DNA of 64,000 nucleotides from Petrosia ficiformis. Its lineage: Eukaryota > Porifera > Demospongiae > Haplosclerida > Petrosiidae. The notes below the pieces were generated by a model. That model saw only the letters and a list, made by a program, of their open reading frames with translations. It was not told the origin of the DNA and searched no databases. Below, piece by piece: positions 10,696 through 23,680 of this stretch (position 1 is the first letter of the stretch; every line of letters starts with the position of its first letter). Both the position numbers and the translations under genes were made by a program. The stretch is taken from NCBI GenBank assembly GCA_947044365.1, contig OX345644.1, positions 2,052,237 to 2,116,236 on the forward strand, given 5' to 3'.

Positions 10696-12939
10696 ATGGC
10701 AAAGCAATCTTCAACTTCCTCTGATGCTCTCAAGAAACTTGAGGAACAACTTACATGTACCATATGTCTGGATGACTACACTGACCCGAAGACACTTCTT
10801 TGTCTTCACTCGTTTTGCCATCGATGTCTAGAAGGATTACCACTTGACCTTCAAGGGAAGAAACTTTTCTTATCGTGTCCTACCTGTCGTACACCCACAG
10901 AACTACCTGAAGCAGGTGTAGCTGGGTTTCCAATAGCTTTCTTCATCAATAATCTTACTGAGGTACATAGTCTATTGAAGAAGGTATCTGGTGATCAACA
11001 TGCTTCGTGTGATAACTGTAAGAAGAGTGATGCTACTGGTTACTGTAAACAATGTACTAAATTCTACTGTGTTGAGTGTCTTGGTGTTCATAACAAGTGG
11101 GTAACATTTCTTGATCACACAGTTATAAGCCTTGACGAAGTCGCTCGTACTGCCTTTCAACTGCCCTCTATTAAACCCGAGGTAACTATGAAGTGTTCTA
11201 GTCATGACCAACCACTAAAGATCTACTGCGAAACATGCCACGACCTCATCTGTTCCGACTGTACCGTTCGTATCCACAAGGGACATGAGTATGACCTCAT
11301 AAGTGACACATATGATAAACATCGTCAGATAATAGAATCTAGTCTTCAACCAGTGAGAGAACAAATAGTTGTAGTAACAGAAGCTCTAATAACCCTAACA
11401 CACAGAGAGAAAGAGATCACACACCAGGGAGAAACAGTCAAACAGGAGATTCATGTTATGATCAAACAGATTATCGATCTTCTTCTTCAGTCGGAGAGGA
11501 AGCTTACTGAAGATGTCGATTTAGCTGTGAGACACAAGCTGAGTATGCTGAGTCTACAGAAACGAAAAGCCGAGACGACATTAGGTCAACTGACGGATTG
11601 TTTTGATTTTGTAGAACAAGGTCTTAAGGTAGGTACTCCTCAACAAGTTCTATTAGCACAACCACAAATGATTGATCGTACGAATAGTGTTATCAAGAGT
11701 TTTAAACCACAGTCATTTCAACCGCTAGAACAAGCTGATATTAAACTAGTGAAGAGTAAGAAGATTGAGGATGTACACAAGAGTATTGGAGAAGTTAGAT
11801 ATTCATCAATCTCATCTTGTAAAGTACGAAATATCGATCGTCATCTTGCCTCGATGGGAAAGGAATCTACCAGTACCATAGTTTTTCAATTTCCTGATGG
11901 TTCTCCTGTTCTTCTTCCTCCTTCTTACATCAGCTGTTATTTGACTCCTCCTGATAATAACCAACCTATAGAGTGTACAGTGATGGAGTCCACACAGTCA
12001 GGACAGTACAAGGTTGTCTTTACTCCCATCACTCGTGGTCTTCATCAACTACATGTAAGAGTACATGATATCAACATCCCAGGTAGTCCACTTGGTATTC
12101 CTGTCTCCATTTCTCCTAAGATGAGAGGTAATCCTGTGAAGAGTATCACTGGACTTAAGAGACCATGGGGAATTGATGTGACTGATGATGAACTAATGAT
12201 AGTGAGTGAGTATGGTGGTCACTGTATCACTGTATTAGACAGAGAGGGGAAGAAAATAAATTCACAAGGGAGTGGGAGGGGTCAGATTAATTATCCTAGT
12301 GGTATAGCTGTTACTTCTAATAGAACCATTCTAGTTGGAGACTCACATAATCATCGAATCCAAGAGTTAACAATGGAAGGAGAATGTATAGCATGTATTG
12401 GAGAAAGAGGAAAAAAACCTCTTCAGTTTCAGTATCCCATGGGTATAACAATCAACAAAACCACAGGACAAGTATTTGTTGCTGATCAGAATAATCATCG
12501 AATACAAGTCCTCAATCCTGATCTCACATTCTCATATACATTTGGTAGTTATGGTTCAGGACAAGGACAGTTTAATAATCCATATGATGTGACATTAGAT
12601 AGTGAAGGATTTGTATATGTGGCAGATCACTACAATCATCATATTCAGAAGTTCACTCCTGAGGGTTGGTTTGTGGATATGTTTGGTACAAAGGGATCCA
12701 AACTAGGTCAACTCAATTGTCCATCAGGTATTACAGTGGATGATAATGATCTACTGTATGTTAGTGAGGAGGGTAATAATCGTGTATCTATTTTCACTAC
12801 GAATGGGGAGTTTATTCATTGTTTTGGAGAGAAGGGTAACAAGGAGGGACAGTTAAATGCACCAAGAGAATTATTAATTAATAGATACGGATGTTTATAT
12901 GTTTGTGACTATTGTAACAATAGACTTGTAGTATATTAA
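10696..12939 (+). CDS. TRIM-NHL protein (RING, B-box, coiled coil, filamin, NHL), copy 1
   Basis: A single-exon gene of 747 aa. RING C3HC4 spans residues 21-64 (C21, C24, C36, H38, C41, C44, C61, C64). B-box 1 covers about 104-140 and B-box 2 about 166-196. A coiled coil covers about 205-340 and a filamin/ABP280 domain about 387-480. Six NHL repeats from about 484 form a beta-propeller. This is the architecture of TRIM71/TRIM2/TRIM3-type E3 ubiquitin ligases, whose NHL propellers bind RNA or protein partners (family knowledge). The ATG at 10696 is chosen because it sits in TTTAAAATGG, shared by all three copies. An upstream in-frame extension to 10594 exists only here and is probably fortuitous. 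Copy-specific features are a short deletion in blade 1 (KINSQGSGRG) and loss of the usual PxGI in the last blade (PREL). The gene lies antisense within the UTP20 copy 1 pseudogene. Confidence 0.92.
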   Translation: MAKQSSTSSDALKKLEEQLTCTICLDDYTDPKTLLCLHSFCHRCLEGLPLDLQGKKLFLSCPTCRTPTELPEAGVAGFPIAFFINNLTEVHSLLKKVSGDQHASCDNCKKSDATGYCKQCTKFYCVECLGVHNKWVTFLDHTVISLDEVARTAFQLPSIKPEVTMKCSSHDQPLKIYCETCHDLICSDCTVRIHKGHEYDLISDTYDKHRQIIESSLQPVREQIVVVTEALITLTHREKEITHQGETVKQEIHVMIKQIIDLLLQSERKLTEDVDLAVRHKLSMLSLQKRKAETTLGQLTDCFDFVEQGLKVGTPQQVLLAQPQMIDRTNSVIKSFKPQSFQPLEQADIKLVKSKKIEDVHKSIGEVRYSSISSCKVRNIDRHLASMGKESTSTIVFQFPDGSPVLLPPSYISCYLTPPDNNQPIECTVMESTQSGQYKVVFTPITRGLHQLHVRVHDINIPGSPLGIPVSISPKMRGNPVKSITGLKRPWGIDVTDDELMIVSEYGGHCITVLDREGKKINSQGSGRGQINYPSGIAVTSNRTILVGDSHNHRIQELTMEGECIACIGERGKKPLQFQYPMGITINKTTGQVFVADQNNHRIQVLNPDLTFSYTFGSYGSGQGQFNNPYDVTLDSEGFVYVADHYNHHIQKFTPEGWFVDMFGTKGSKLGQLNCPSGITVDDNDLLYVSEEGNNRVSIFTTNGEFIHCFGEKGNKEGQLNAPRELLINRYGCLYVCDYCNNRLVVY

Positions 12940-13565
12940 GTTTAGTGATAATGTATTAGTTTAGGTTTTATAACATGTAGTAATAATAGTTATAATATTT
13001 ATTAATAATATAATTAATTAGTTATTAATTAATATTAATAACAAAAGAATGTAATGAATAATAGAACATGTGGTTTGTTATACAAGTATGTAATCAAGAT
13101 TACAATATAGGTCAGTACCTTAACAACTAAATTAAACAAAGTATTTACACATAATTATACATGCTTCTAGTCATCTCTACATTTCAACATGTATAATTTT
13201 TGTAATGATTGTATCAATTTATAGTAAATTTACTGGACTATCTTGTGTTAAAATTAATTATTATCTAAACTTATAAAAGCATGTGGAAGTACTAGGGGTG
13301 GAGTAAAAAGTTCCATGTACATTATACATGTATGAAGAGTAGTTATTAATAGTTATTAATTATGGAAACAAGTTATAAAATTAATACAGTATTGATATTA
13401 CTAAACAGATTTAAAATTTTATACTATATTGAAAATTGCCTCTTGGAATTTGTTTGACTATATGCACACTATGATAACCCCCTCTCGACACATTTCTAAA
13501 TGAAAGCCACTTTATGATTATAATAACTTGGTTTAATAGGCACAGCACAATACCCCTCACCACCC
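12940..13565. other. TRIM-NHL copy 1 3' flank, no gene seen
   Basis: AT-rich sequence with TTAATTAATTAGTTATTAAT tracts, conserved at 28653-29286 and 43320-44100. It presumably includes the TRIM-NHL 3' UTR. No clear AATAAA was picked out. Confidence 0.5.
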
Positions 13566-13569
13566 TTAA

Positions 13570-14162
13570 GGTTGTAGTCTTTTCCGTGGGCGGATGCTAC
13601 TCCAATCAGTTTCTAATCTTGCAAGCTTCTTGCTGCATACAATCTGGTTCCATTCTGTATTTTTTGGAAGCCACACCCACCCGGGGGTATAATTATTGTG
13701 CCTAAATGTTTTGACTGATAGTTTATTTTCAGAAACAAACCTAAACACGCCCCACGGGTGGTGGAGGGGGCGGTGGGCGGGAAACAATGGCGGGTAACTG
13801 TAGTTGGTGTCTGAGAAAGATCGGAGTTTGATAGTGCCTAGAAAGGTAGATTTTATGGTTTCAGCTTTCTTCAGCCTCTTGTAACTATAAAAGTAAAATG
13901 AATTTCCAGAAAACGGCTCTATTTGTTTTCTCTAAATGCATTGTACTTGGTGCACGCCATGATTGGTGGGCGTGGCTTTCTCCGTTTTGTACTTATTAAG
14001 ATGGCAAAAATGGACATTTTATATATGTTTTATCAATTCCAGGACCCTATAAAGGTGATTAGAAGATATGAAGGTTGCCATTACACCAGGTTAGAGTCAT
14101 ATTATATAATATTCTATTTTGAAACTGATTGGAGTCGCATCCGCCCACTCCCTAGTACCACC
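13570..14162. mobile_element. piggyBac-type non-autonomous element, 593 bp
   Basis: The insertion exists only in copy 1. It is flanked by TTAA on both sides (13566-13569 and 14163-14166); copy 2 has one TTAA at 29287-29290 and no insert. Ends are GGTTGTAG / GTACCACC, imperfect inverted repeats. A strong subterminal inverted repeat is GTGGGCGGATGC(T/G)ACTCCAAT. A TTAA target duplication is the hallmark of piggyBac. It has no transposase. Confidence 0.78.
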
Positions 14163-14307
14163 TTAAGACTCAGAACAATTATGATAGTTTAAAATGGTTA
14201 AACACATCTTTTCAATGCCATAGACACATCAAAACAATGTTTAACATGTACAATGTATGTATATATATATCCTAATGTTTGAAAAGGTACACTTACCCAT
14301 GCTCAAA

Positions 14308-14460
14308 TGCTTATCTTTAATTACTTGCCATTCCACTGCTTTGTACAAGTAATTAATGAAATTTGGTATCTAAGAAGATTAATAATAGCTCTTCCTGGAT
14401 ACCAAATTTCAGTGATTCTCTGTACTAAATGGTGGAATGACGACTGATTGAAGGTAAGCA
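14308..14460. mobile_element. Second near-palindromic MITE locus, copy 1 unit
   Basis: It is bounded by TGCTTATCTTTAAT and ATTGAAGGTAAGCA. Inner arms CATTCCAC and AATGAAATTTGGTATCTAAG are shared with the 1686-1882 family, but the nested 42-bp element is absent. It lies just downstream of exon 40-like sequence. Confidence 0.72.
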
Positions 14461-15305
14461 ATTGTTTTGTGGGAAACTGTACATTTTTGAAAATTAGGTT
14501 ACATTATGTATAAGTACCTTATGATATTCTTGTGTGTGTCTGTTTGACGAGGTAGCTGTCTTAAGTAATGTCTCAATAGATAATAGTAATTGGTCCATTT
14601 TAATTGTGAAGCCACACCTCCTATTACATTAACAGCCTCTAGTAGTAGATTATGTTCTCTCTCACCCGAGACACTAAACACAACATGACTTGCAAGAGGA
14701 AGTAGGAAACTCATCATAGAATATTGAGAAAGGTCACCTTTTGCACACACAATGGATAACATTCTTAATGCTTTAGTTCGTCTATGAAGTTGTAAATGTC
14801 GAATGTTTTTGAAGAAATCAATTTCAGGATTAGTATTAGTGAGAATGATCATGTCTGAGAACTTTTTATGAGTTGGGTAAGCTGAGAAAGAATATCAATG
14901 CATTCATTTATCGTTATCTAAAGAGAAAGAGTTAACTGGAAGAGGATGTTATAGTAATGTACACACACACCTCGTTCTTAACTTTCTATACATTTCAATA
15001 TACTGGGTAATATTGTACCTAATATTAGAACATCAAAGGCTTCCACACACGTACATATGTAATTATATACATGTATATACATACAAAAGTACTTGTATAT
15101 ACATGTACATCATAGTCACCTAGCTAGCTACATTACTCTGAACTGAGGATGATATAATTTTAATTACCTTATCAATATTTGTACTATGATACAGAATATC
15201 ATGTATAGCCTGCAGATTCAAACTATCTTCTACCTTTGTGTGAGGACACAGGAGAATCATACACAAACTCATCACACATACCAGGAGCTCAAGAGTGATC
15301 TCTAG

Positions 15306-15344
15306 CCACGTGCCGGCACGTGGATCCTGTAACTAACCACGTGG
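15306..15344. promoter_or_regulatory. Cluster of three CACGTG E-boxes (copy 1 junction)
   Basis: Identical palindrome (15306-15323) and third E-box (15337-15344) at the corresponding junction between truncated copies 2 and 1. Confidence 0.45.
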
Positions 15345-17604
15345 AAATCTTGGGGGTGTGGCTAATTCAGTTTTAACACTACTATGGGTTCAATCACAAT
15401 GCTTGAAGGAAGCACAGCAGACTAGTTTTGTGATATTAATAATGTGGGGTGCTCCATTACCCATTGTATGGTATAATGGAATTAGATTGGGTTACTAAAA
15501 ACTACAACTGAATGGTTCCTGCTTTATGGACAGGAACGTCTTATTGAAAACAAGAGGTATTTCATAATGAAAGAAGATAGATGTGGGAATTGTGTTTTAT
15601 TTACAAAGATTATAATTTAATGTCTTTTTCGTTTAATCATTAATTTTATTCTCTTGGTAGCTGAAGTAGAAGGATGTCGACGTTCCAAAGTCTTTCTCTT
15701 TTTTGATTCTTGTTTCAACTTGTTTTTTCGCCATTTTCTTTTAATGTTTCTCTCAGGATTAGCAACAGCCTACATGTACATATATTTACATATACATAAT
15801 TATATACATGTGTATATTATACATACACATATAAACACATACATACATATACATACATTATATACATTTATACATACGTACCTCTAATGCATATTGGGCC
15901 TTTCTTTTAACTGTTCTCTCTTTTGCTAAACAACACACTTGAGAATATGCACTTGAGAAGACATCTTTACCACACACTCCCTTCACTAACTCAATGACTT
16001 CTTCAGCAAGATTATGAAGATCTTCACCTGAAAATTTAAAGATAACATGCAAATTATCTTAATGATTATTGGCCCTTGACATGTGTGGAGGGGTAATGAA
16101 ATCTCTTGGTGCGTGCTTGTATGTGTGTACATGTGTGTGTATGTGTGATAATGTACATACAATGTACATGTACATGTAGTTCAAACTGAACCATAGATAC
16201 ATGTACATTTTAACATTGTGAATTATGAATTTGGGGATTTGGGGATATACATGTACATGTACATGTAGGTATAAACATTATAAACTTTATAACAATTACT
16301 TATTATACATCGTCCCTACATATCTCCACAAAAATGGTGGCTAACTTTATTTTATTTAATGCAAGGAAGAGTTCATAAACTATTATTATTCTACTTTTCA
16401 TTTTCATAAGATAATTAATCCTCACTCATGAGGTGGAATGGAGGATTACTGTAATCATTTACTAATGATATATATATACTAACCTCCTGTTCTTCTTGTA
16501 TCAGAAAGCTCTTTATACAGAGGAGGTAACAATCGAACTAGCCAATCACATAAATTATCAGACCCCATTGCCATGGCAACAGCACCTATCCATTTGAACA
16601 CACAACTCCTCTTCATTGGTTCTTTAGGATAATGTCCTGCTTCATATCGAGCTAGTCTATCCATTTGATATATAAGATGTCCAAGCTCTTTGCCAGGAGT
16701 TACAATATCATTGTCTTCTTTATCCCCTCTCTCCTCCTCCTCCTCCTCCTCCTCCTCCCCCTCCACCTCCACCTCTTCTTCCTCCTCCTCTTCGATCTTT
16801 CTTTTTTTTATATCTATGTTATCAACATTGGTCTCCTCTGTACTTACTGAGTGTTTAGTAAGGACATGTAATCTTAGTAGTAGTTTAGTTATAAACACTT
16901 GATTTTTCATTGTCTATGTAGCGTATCATGAAGTATTATATAGTATTATTTGTATTATCAAACCTGATTAGCGAGTTCTTCACTCAGTAAAGGAGCTTTT
17001 AATTGACTCATAAAACACTGTTTTAATTTTCTTAACTGAAATAAAACAAAAATATCAACAAACAGAAGATGTAAAGAAATGTATTATATTATATATATTA
17101 TTAGTATTATACATATCCATTTAGTAATATCACATGTATAATTATAATACGTAAGTTGTATATGCTGTTGATACTGTCTCTTCAAAGATATTAACAAATT
17201 GATGTCCTGTCTATCTCAACACCAAAAACCTATATCACTTAGGTATATGATATATGATATAGGCCCATCTTTGGGGTTAGAGCTGGGCCCAGTACTCTTA
17301 GTCATAACTTCAGTACTAAACCAAGCGGCAAACACCACACACACACACACACACTTATGTGAAGTTACTATTATATAAACTATGAATTACTTACATTCAT
17401 AAGTCTTCCTTTAGCAAAGAAGTCCAACCCAACTTTCCCCTCAGGTATGTGACTCTTCTCATCTACCAACAGCTCAATAATCTCTTCCATATTACAAGTT
17501 GAGAATAGGAGACCAAATAGTCTTGAAGATATTAGACGAATCCAGGTATGAGGATGTAGAAGATAACATTGGACCCGGTCTACATATAACATACAGTCAC
17601 TCAG

Positions 17605-17815
17605 TATACACTTACCCCCATATGTTATAATACAGGTTATACAAGTCACTATTACTTGTATTAGTTAATGTACTCACTTAGTATACACTTACCCCATATA
17701 TTATAATACAGGTTATACAAGTCACTATTACTTGTATTAGTTAATGTACTCACTTAGTATACACTTACCCCATATATTATAATACAGGTTATACAAGTCA
17801 CTATTACTTGTATTA
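17605..17815. repeat. 77-bp exon-tail/donor minisatellite, three units (copy 2)
   Basis: Same unit as at 880-1330. The distal unit has GGGGGTAAGT with an extra G. Confidence 0.85.
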
Positions 17816-18179
17816 ATTCCACACTCAGTGAAAATCTTTTCCATGGTAACAAGAGTATTAAATATAAGATGATCACCAGCTGTAATAGGATCTAAACTAG
17901 ACTCATCTCTCTCCTCGTTATCTTCATCCTCCTCTTCGGGTTTATCCTCGGTAATTTCAGACATTTCATCATGATGTAGACATTCCAAAAGAAGTGTTAA
18001 TATCTTTTCTAGTCTACGTTCAAATTCCCTTTGTTCCACATCTACTAGTAATCCTATTATCTGTACACCTAACTGTTTATGAACTAGCTGAAATATAAGA
18101 CATACATGTACAATCATATTAGTTTATAGATTTGAACTAATTATGAGAAGGGACACTTTCTTGCATAATAATAATAACT

Positions 18180-18377
18180 CTTACATTTAATCACTCGTCA
18201 TTCCACCATTTTGTATAGTCTCGCGTTAGAGTGGGAGGGGCTGGCTACGCGAGACTACATTTTGTACAGGAAGTCAATGAAATTTGGTATCTAAGAAGAT
18301 TAATAATAGCTCTTCCTGGATACCAAATTTCATTCACTTTCTGTACAAAATCGTGGAATGACGAGCGATTGAAAGTG
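18180..18377. mobile_element. Near-palindromic MITE, copy 2 unit
   Basis: This is the orthologous position to 1686-1882, with the same outer arms (TTAATCACTCGTCATTCCAC) and the same nested 42-bp TAGTCTCGCG element. Both insertions therefore predate the duplications. Confidence 0.75.
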
Positions 18378-19084
18378 TTACAAAGTTGAGATTAAAACTT
18401 ATCATCAATTTAATACTGTAGCTGCACTAACTTATATACAGAATGATAGACAATAAATAGAGACAATTATTGTAAAGGAAAAACAAATAGCAATGTTCAA
18501 GTCTTTGTCTCTGCATTGTAACAAAAGTAAGTGTTTGATCAAAATTATGCACAAGAAAGTCTCCCTTTTCCCAAATTAGATCATATATAATTATAAGTGT
18601 CACAATATCTACAGTATAGATATAAATTAGTTGTTATTAAAGTTTGTAATTAAATGTCATTATTACTGATCATGTGACCTGTGGCCAATCAGAGTGCAGA
18701 TATAAATTAGTTGTTGTTTAAGTTTGTAATTAAATGTCATTATTGCTGATCATGTGACCTGTGGCCAATCAGAGTGCAGATATAAATTAGTTGTTATTAA
18801 AGTTTGTAATTAAATGTTATTATGGTATAGTGATGTACTGATATAGAATATACCAATACTTGATAATGGTCTAATGACTGATATTGATTACTGATCCAAT
18901 TATCAGTACATCGCTATTATGATAGTATTTTAATACAAGAGGGACCTCTAGATGTATCATTAGTGAATGTAAAGGTACATGTATGTTTTGAGGATGTCTT
19001 TAAAATATAATTAACATACATTTCTATGACTCATCCAATCAACAGCCATTGTATTAATATCATTACATTTCTCTTTACTAATCT

Positions 19085-19880
19085 ATAAAGATATGGAGAC
19101 AGGTAGTCAGTTAAATATATCAGTAATGAATAGATAGATAGATTAAGCTATATGATACACAGACAGGTACTCAGTTAGATAGATCAGTAATGAATAGATA
19201 GATAGATTAAGCTATATGATACACAGACAGGTAGTCAGTTAAATATATCAGTAATGAATAGATAGATAGATTAAGCTATACGATACACAGACAGGTACTC
19301 AGTTAAATAGATCAGTAATGAATAGATAGATAGATTAAGCTATATGATACACAGACATGTACTCAGTTAAATAGATCAGTAATGAATAGATAGATAGATT
19401 AAGCTATATGATACACAGACAGGTACTCAGTTAAATAGATCAGTAATGAATAGATAGATAGATTAAGCTATATGATACACAGACAGGTACTCAGTTAAAT
19501 AGATCAGGAATGAATAGATAGATAGATTAAGCTATATGATACACAGACAGGTACTCAGTTAAATAGAGCAGTAATGAACAGATAGATAGATTAAGCTATA
19601 TGATACACAGACAGGTACTCAGTTAAATAGAGCAGTAATGAACAGATAGATAAATTAAGCTATATGATACACAGACAGGTACTCAGTTAAATATATCAGT
19701 AATGAATAGATAGATAGATTAAGCTATATGATACACAGACAGGTACTCAGTTAAATAGAGCAGTAATGAATAGATAGATAGATTAAGCTATATGATACAC
19801 AGACAGGTACTCAGTTAAATAGATCAGTAATGAATAGATAGATAGATTAAGCTATATGATACACAGACAGGTAGGAATAG
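19085..19880. repeat. 64-bp minisatellite, about twelve units (copy 2)
   Basis: Unit GACAGGTACTCAGTTAAATA followed by GATCAGTAATGAATAGATAG and ATTAAGCTATATGATACACA. The equivalent intronic position has about two units at 34190-34325 and about one at 3672-3752. Confidence 0.88.
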
Positions 19881-20109
19881 TTTAGTTATAGTTTTAGTTA
19901 ACTTAAACTATATAATTGAATATTGTACAAGTAATTCAATTTGATTTACAACATATCAGAACCTTTTTTAATAGGGTCCTAATCACTTCAGCAATCATTT
20001 GACGACAGAGAGGAGACTCTTCATTGATCAGTTGAGATGCAAGTGGTACAAAGAAGTACATAGTATTACTCAATAGTACTTTCTGTGTGTTTAAAAGAGT
20101 ATATGAATA

Positions 20110-20645
20110 GTGCATATCACATGACATTGAACCAATCATATTTCCACATACTAGTCACCTGATCAATATGTGATTATATAGAATAGTATATATCACATGA
20201 CATTGAGCCAATCATATTTTCATATACTAGTCACCTGATCAGTATAGGATTATACAGAATAGTATACATGTATATCACGTGACATTGACCCAATCATATT
20301 TTCATATACTAGTCACCTGATCAGTATAGGATTATACAGAATAGTATATATCACATGACATTGAGCCAATTGTATTTTCATATACTAGTCACCTGATCAG
20401 TATGTGATTATACAGAATTGTATACACGTACATGTATATCACGTGACATTGAACCAATCGTATTTTCATATACTAGTCACCTGATCAGTATGTGAGTATA
20501 CAGAATCGTATACATGTATATCACGTGACATTGAACCAATCATATTTTCATATACTAGTCACCTGATCAGTATAGGATTATACAGAATAGTATACATGTA
20601 TAACACATGACATTGAGCCAATCATATTTTCATATACTAGTCACC
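20110..20645. repeat. Tandem repeat of about 80 bp, about seven units (copy 2)
   Basis: Unit ATCACATGACATTGA(A/G)CCAA, then TCATATACTAGTCACCTGAT and GATTATACAGAATAGTATA. Only two units occur at 3985-4105 and 34560-34690. Confidence 0.82.
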
Positions 20646-23518
20646 TGATCACAGCATAATACACACTTAAGAATGTATTAACTACTTAATACACAGTTAC
20701 ATGTGAACAAACACACTAGACATGTCAAGTGATAGACACTAAATCTTTTATAATATTCTTTACAGTGTATTTAGTATTATAATATGAAACTCAGGTGGAC
20801 CAATAAAGGTCTTGATTAGATAATACACTCACTTATCTCATACATTATCTAATCTTGATCTTTATTAAGCCCCACCCACATGCTATATTAAAATACTTAA
20901 TACCTGGATAGGTGTACATAAATACATATACATAATTATCTACAAGTATTAATAAATATAATTATACAACATGAGAATGTTAAGAGGGTAATAAACCTGA
21001 GGGAATTTATTGAACACAAGACCCAGTGTCTCTATGACTGACTCACGACCAAACTGTTCCTCAAATCTGAAAGATAATATGTATATGTTAAGAATTGACA
21101 GGCAAACTGGTTCTCAGTCTAACAGACTGGTTCTCAGTCTAATGGTCTGATTCTCACCCTAAATTAGCAATAAAGAAGTCCAGATGTTGATTGATCTTTT
21201 TTCCCAATGGATAGTCTAACAGGAACTGTATAACAGACTGTATGTGTATAGGAATGAGTTACATTATAATAATATCCATTTATCATTAATCTATCAGCAA
21301 TTCCGCATCCATCCATTTCGTCAGTCTGTCCATCTGTCTGTCCATCCACCCACCCACCCATCCATCCATCCATCCATCCATCCATCTTTCCATCCATCCA
21401 TTAATCCATCCATTCATCCGTCTGTCTGTCCATCCATCCATCCATCCATCCATCCACCCGTTTGTCCATCCATCTGTCTATTCGTTCGTCCATCCACCCA
21501 CCCATCTGTCCATCCATCCATCTGTCTGTCCATCCTCCATCCATCCGCCAATCCATTTATCCATCCATCAGTCCATCCATCCATTTGTCTGTCTGCCCGT
21601 CCTTCTATCAGTTCGTCCGTCCATCCATCCATCCATCCATCTATCCATCCTCACATTTCTACTGTTTGCTCTTATTCTACTGGTATCTCCTCTTATAGAC
21701 AGTTCTGCTATCTTACGCATCACATCATGGATTTCGTCAACAATAAAACGTCTGTCTAGAATTGCCTGATCGATGATAGAATAGAGGTAATGGTGAACAT
21801 CAATTATATTTAGTTACCTTTAGAAGAGGGAAAGCTGTACTTTGTCGTTTATAATCATCAATATCTTGTTCGATATACGACAGAAGCAGACGTAGTTCAT
21901 CCTCTGATATCTTGTAATGAGTATAATCATGAATAATCGCTGTCATTGACTATAAGAATATATTATACTGATAAATTAATTTTATTTTATTATCTAGACT
22001 TTACTTTGAAGGCAATAGCTATTAGTTCTTGATTTGAACTGGTTGTGACACCTCCTGAATGTGAAAAATGTCTTAATATTGAAAATAGTTGAGTGTTGAT
22101 CTCTGAAACATGAATCTACAAACAAGAGACATTTTAAATTCAAGACATCTCATTATTTAGTTTTACTATTCAACCATCTATAATTGTATACATCCATCCT
22201 TCTGCCTGTCTGTCTGTCTTGTACATCCATCCATCTGTCCATCAATCCATTAATCTATTCTTCTATCCATCCACTCATCCATCCATTGATACTTTGATCC
22301 ATCCATTCATCCACTGTTCAAATCCACTCATCCACCCATCCATCCATCCATCCATCCATCCATCAACTCATCCATCCCTCCATCAGTCTATTCTTACTTT
22401 TAATGAAGGTAGAGGAAGGTGTAGTATAGTAATAAGACAGTGAAGAGCTCTAGATAATACTTTAACATGACGTGAGGAGAGTACCTCTGACAAGATTGGA
22501 ACAAAGGGATCCAACATTTCAAGATGTTCTTTACAAGCACTTTTATATTTGCCTCTTTTGAGAGCCATTCTAAAGAGCTACATACATACATGTATATACA
22601 TGTACATGTATATACATGTGTATATCCTCGTATATGTACATATGTGCATACGTACATGTACATGTACATGTACATGTATATGTACATCATCTACATTAAT
22701 AAATACATGTACATACATACCTATGTGTACATACACATACATACACACATACATGTACATACATACATACATACATACATACATGTGTACATACATACAC
22801 ACAATCTCTCACATGTAGTCCAAACTGAGTGATAATATGAACTGATATAGAACTTTCTTGAACAGGACAGCGTGGTTTACTACGAGTTGGAACAGGAAGA
22901 AGCAGTCTGGAATCCACTGGACGAAGACCTGTTGTTTTGTCTTCTTGGATTTTGGGTCTGAGAAAGTATCAAAAAGATGGTGCTGATCATAGCAAGCTTA
23001 ACTAATATCTGTAAATTCATCTCTCATAAAATATGATCATATATGTACATGTACATGTACATGTACATATACATGTACATGTATGTTTGACTCTAGGTAG
23101 TTGGATTGTACATGTACATGTACATACATGTAATACAAACATAAATACAGAGTCATCCCATATTTCACTATATAGTATCAGTCTCTATCTACCAAATAAG
23201 TTAAAATATTCAGACTATATTAATTTACATATACGTACATTGCTTTTCATGTAATAACGGTCATAAACTTTAGTTGCTATGGTAACACACTACATACCTT
23301 GAAACATGTTTTTGTACTAGTATGTGATTAGTCATTAATTCATGTATGAAGATGAGAAGTATTTTAGGAGTGAATGACTTGTTCCTCCCAATACCTATAG
23401 CTACTTTCTTGAATACATCCTCAATAAGAGAAGCTACCTTGGAAGTAGATTCAGTTTCTAATGCCTACAAGTGAATAGATCATGTGACAATCGCATGATT
23501 GACAAGTTGGTATTGTGA

Positions 23519-23680
23519 TGTGTGGAACAACCTCAGGACATTGTTTCTACAGGTATATCTTATGATGGCGATGAATATGAATGTCACATGATGTGACCAT
23601 ATGTACATCATGTGACATTCATATTCATCACAATCATAAGATATACATGTAGAAACAATCTCCTGAGGTTGTTCCACACA
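23519..23680. repeat. Large inverted repeat (arms about 75 bp), copy 2
   Basis: TGTGGAACAACCTCAGGA... mirrors ...TCCTGAGGTTGTTCCACA around a centre near GACCATATGTAC. It lies between the exon 45- and exon 46-like segments. Confidence 0.82.

Larger units (their letters stand above)
1..15050 (-). pseudogene. UTP20 5'-truncated duplicate, copy 1 (runs off the left edge)
   Basis: This is a second tandem duplicate. Window base 1 corresponds to 17258 and 32405 in the other units, so exons 58-61 lie outside. Exon 40-like sequence (14509-14910) carries the same 10-bp frameshift deletion as copy 2. Exon 41 is almost gone, and exon 42 is reduced to about 10017-10090 next to a (CATA)n tract. Exon 44 (about 8794-8888) has a destroyed donor (GT to AT at its 3' side). 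Exons 45 and 46 are absent, replaced by about 2.1 kb of unrelated sequence (6655-8760). Remaining recognisable exons include 9307-9463, 6233-6377, 5776-5955, 3835-3954, 1276-1594 and 676-860. It is clearly the most decayed of the three copies. Confidence 0.86.

Noticed and set aside
10972..11211. Antisense 79-aa frame inside TRIM-NHL, repeated at 26649 and 41337
   Set aside because: It mirrors the codon structure of the conserved B-box region; present only because the sense sequence is conserved.
17605..20645. Possible CRISPR-like arrays from regular 64-, 77- and 80-bp repeats
   Set aside because: Units are contiguous tandem repeats with no unique spacers, and the genome is eukaryotic with spliced genes.
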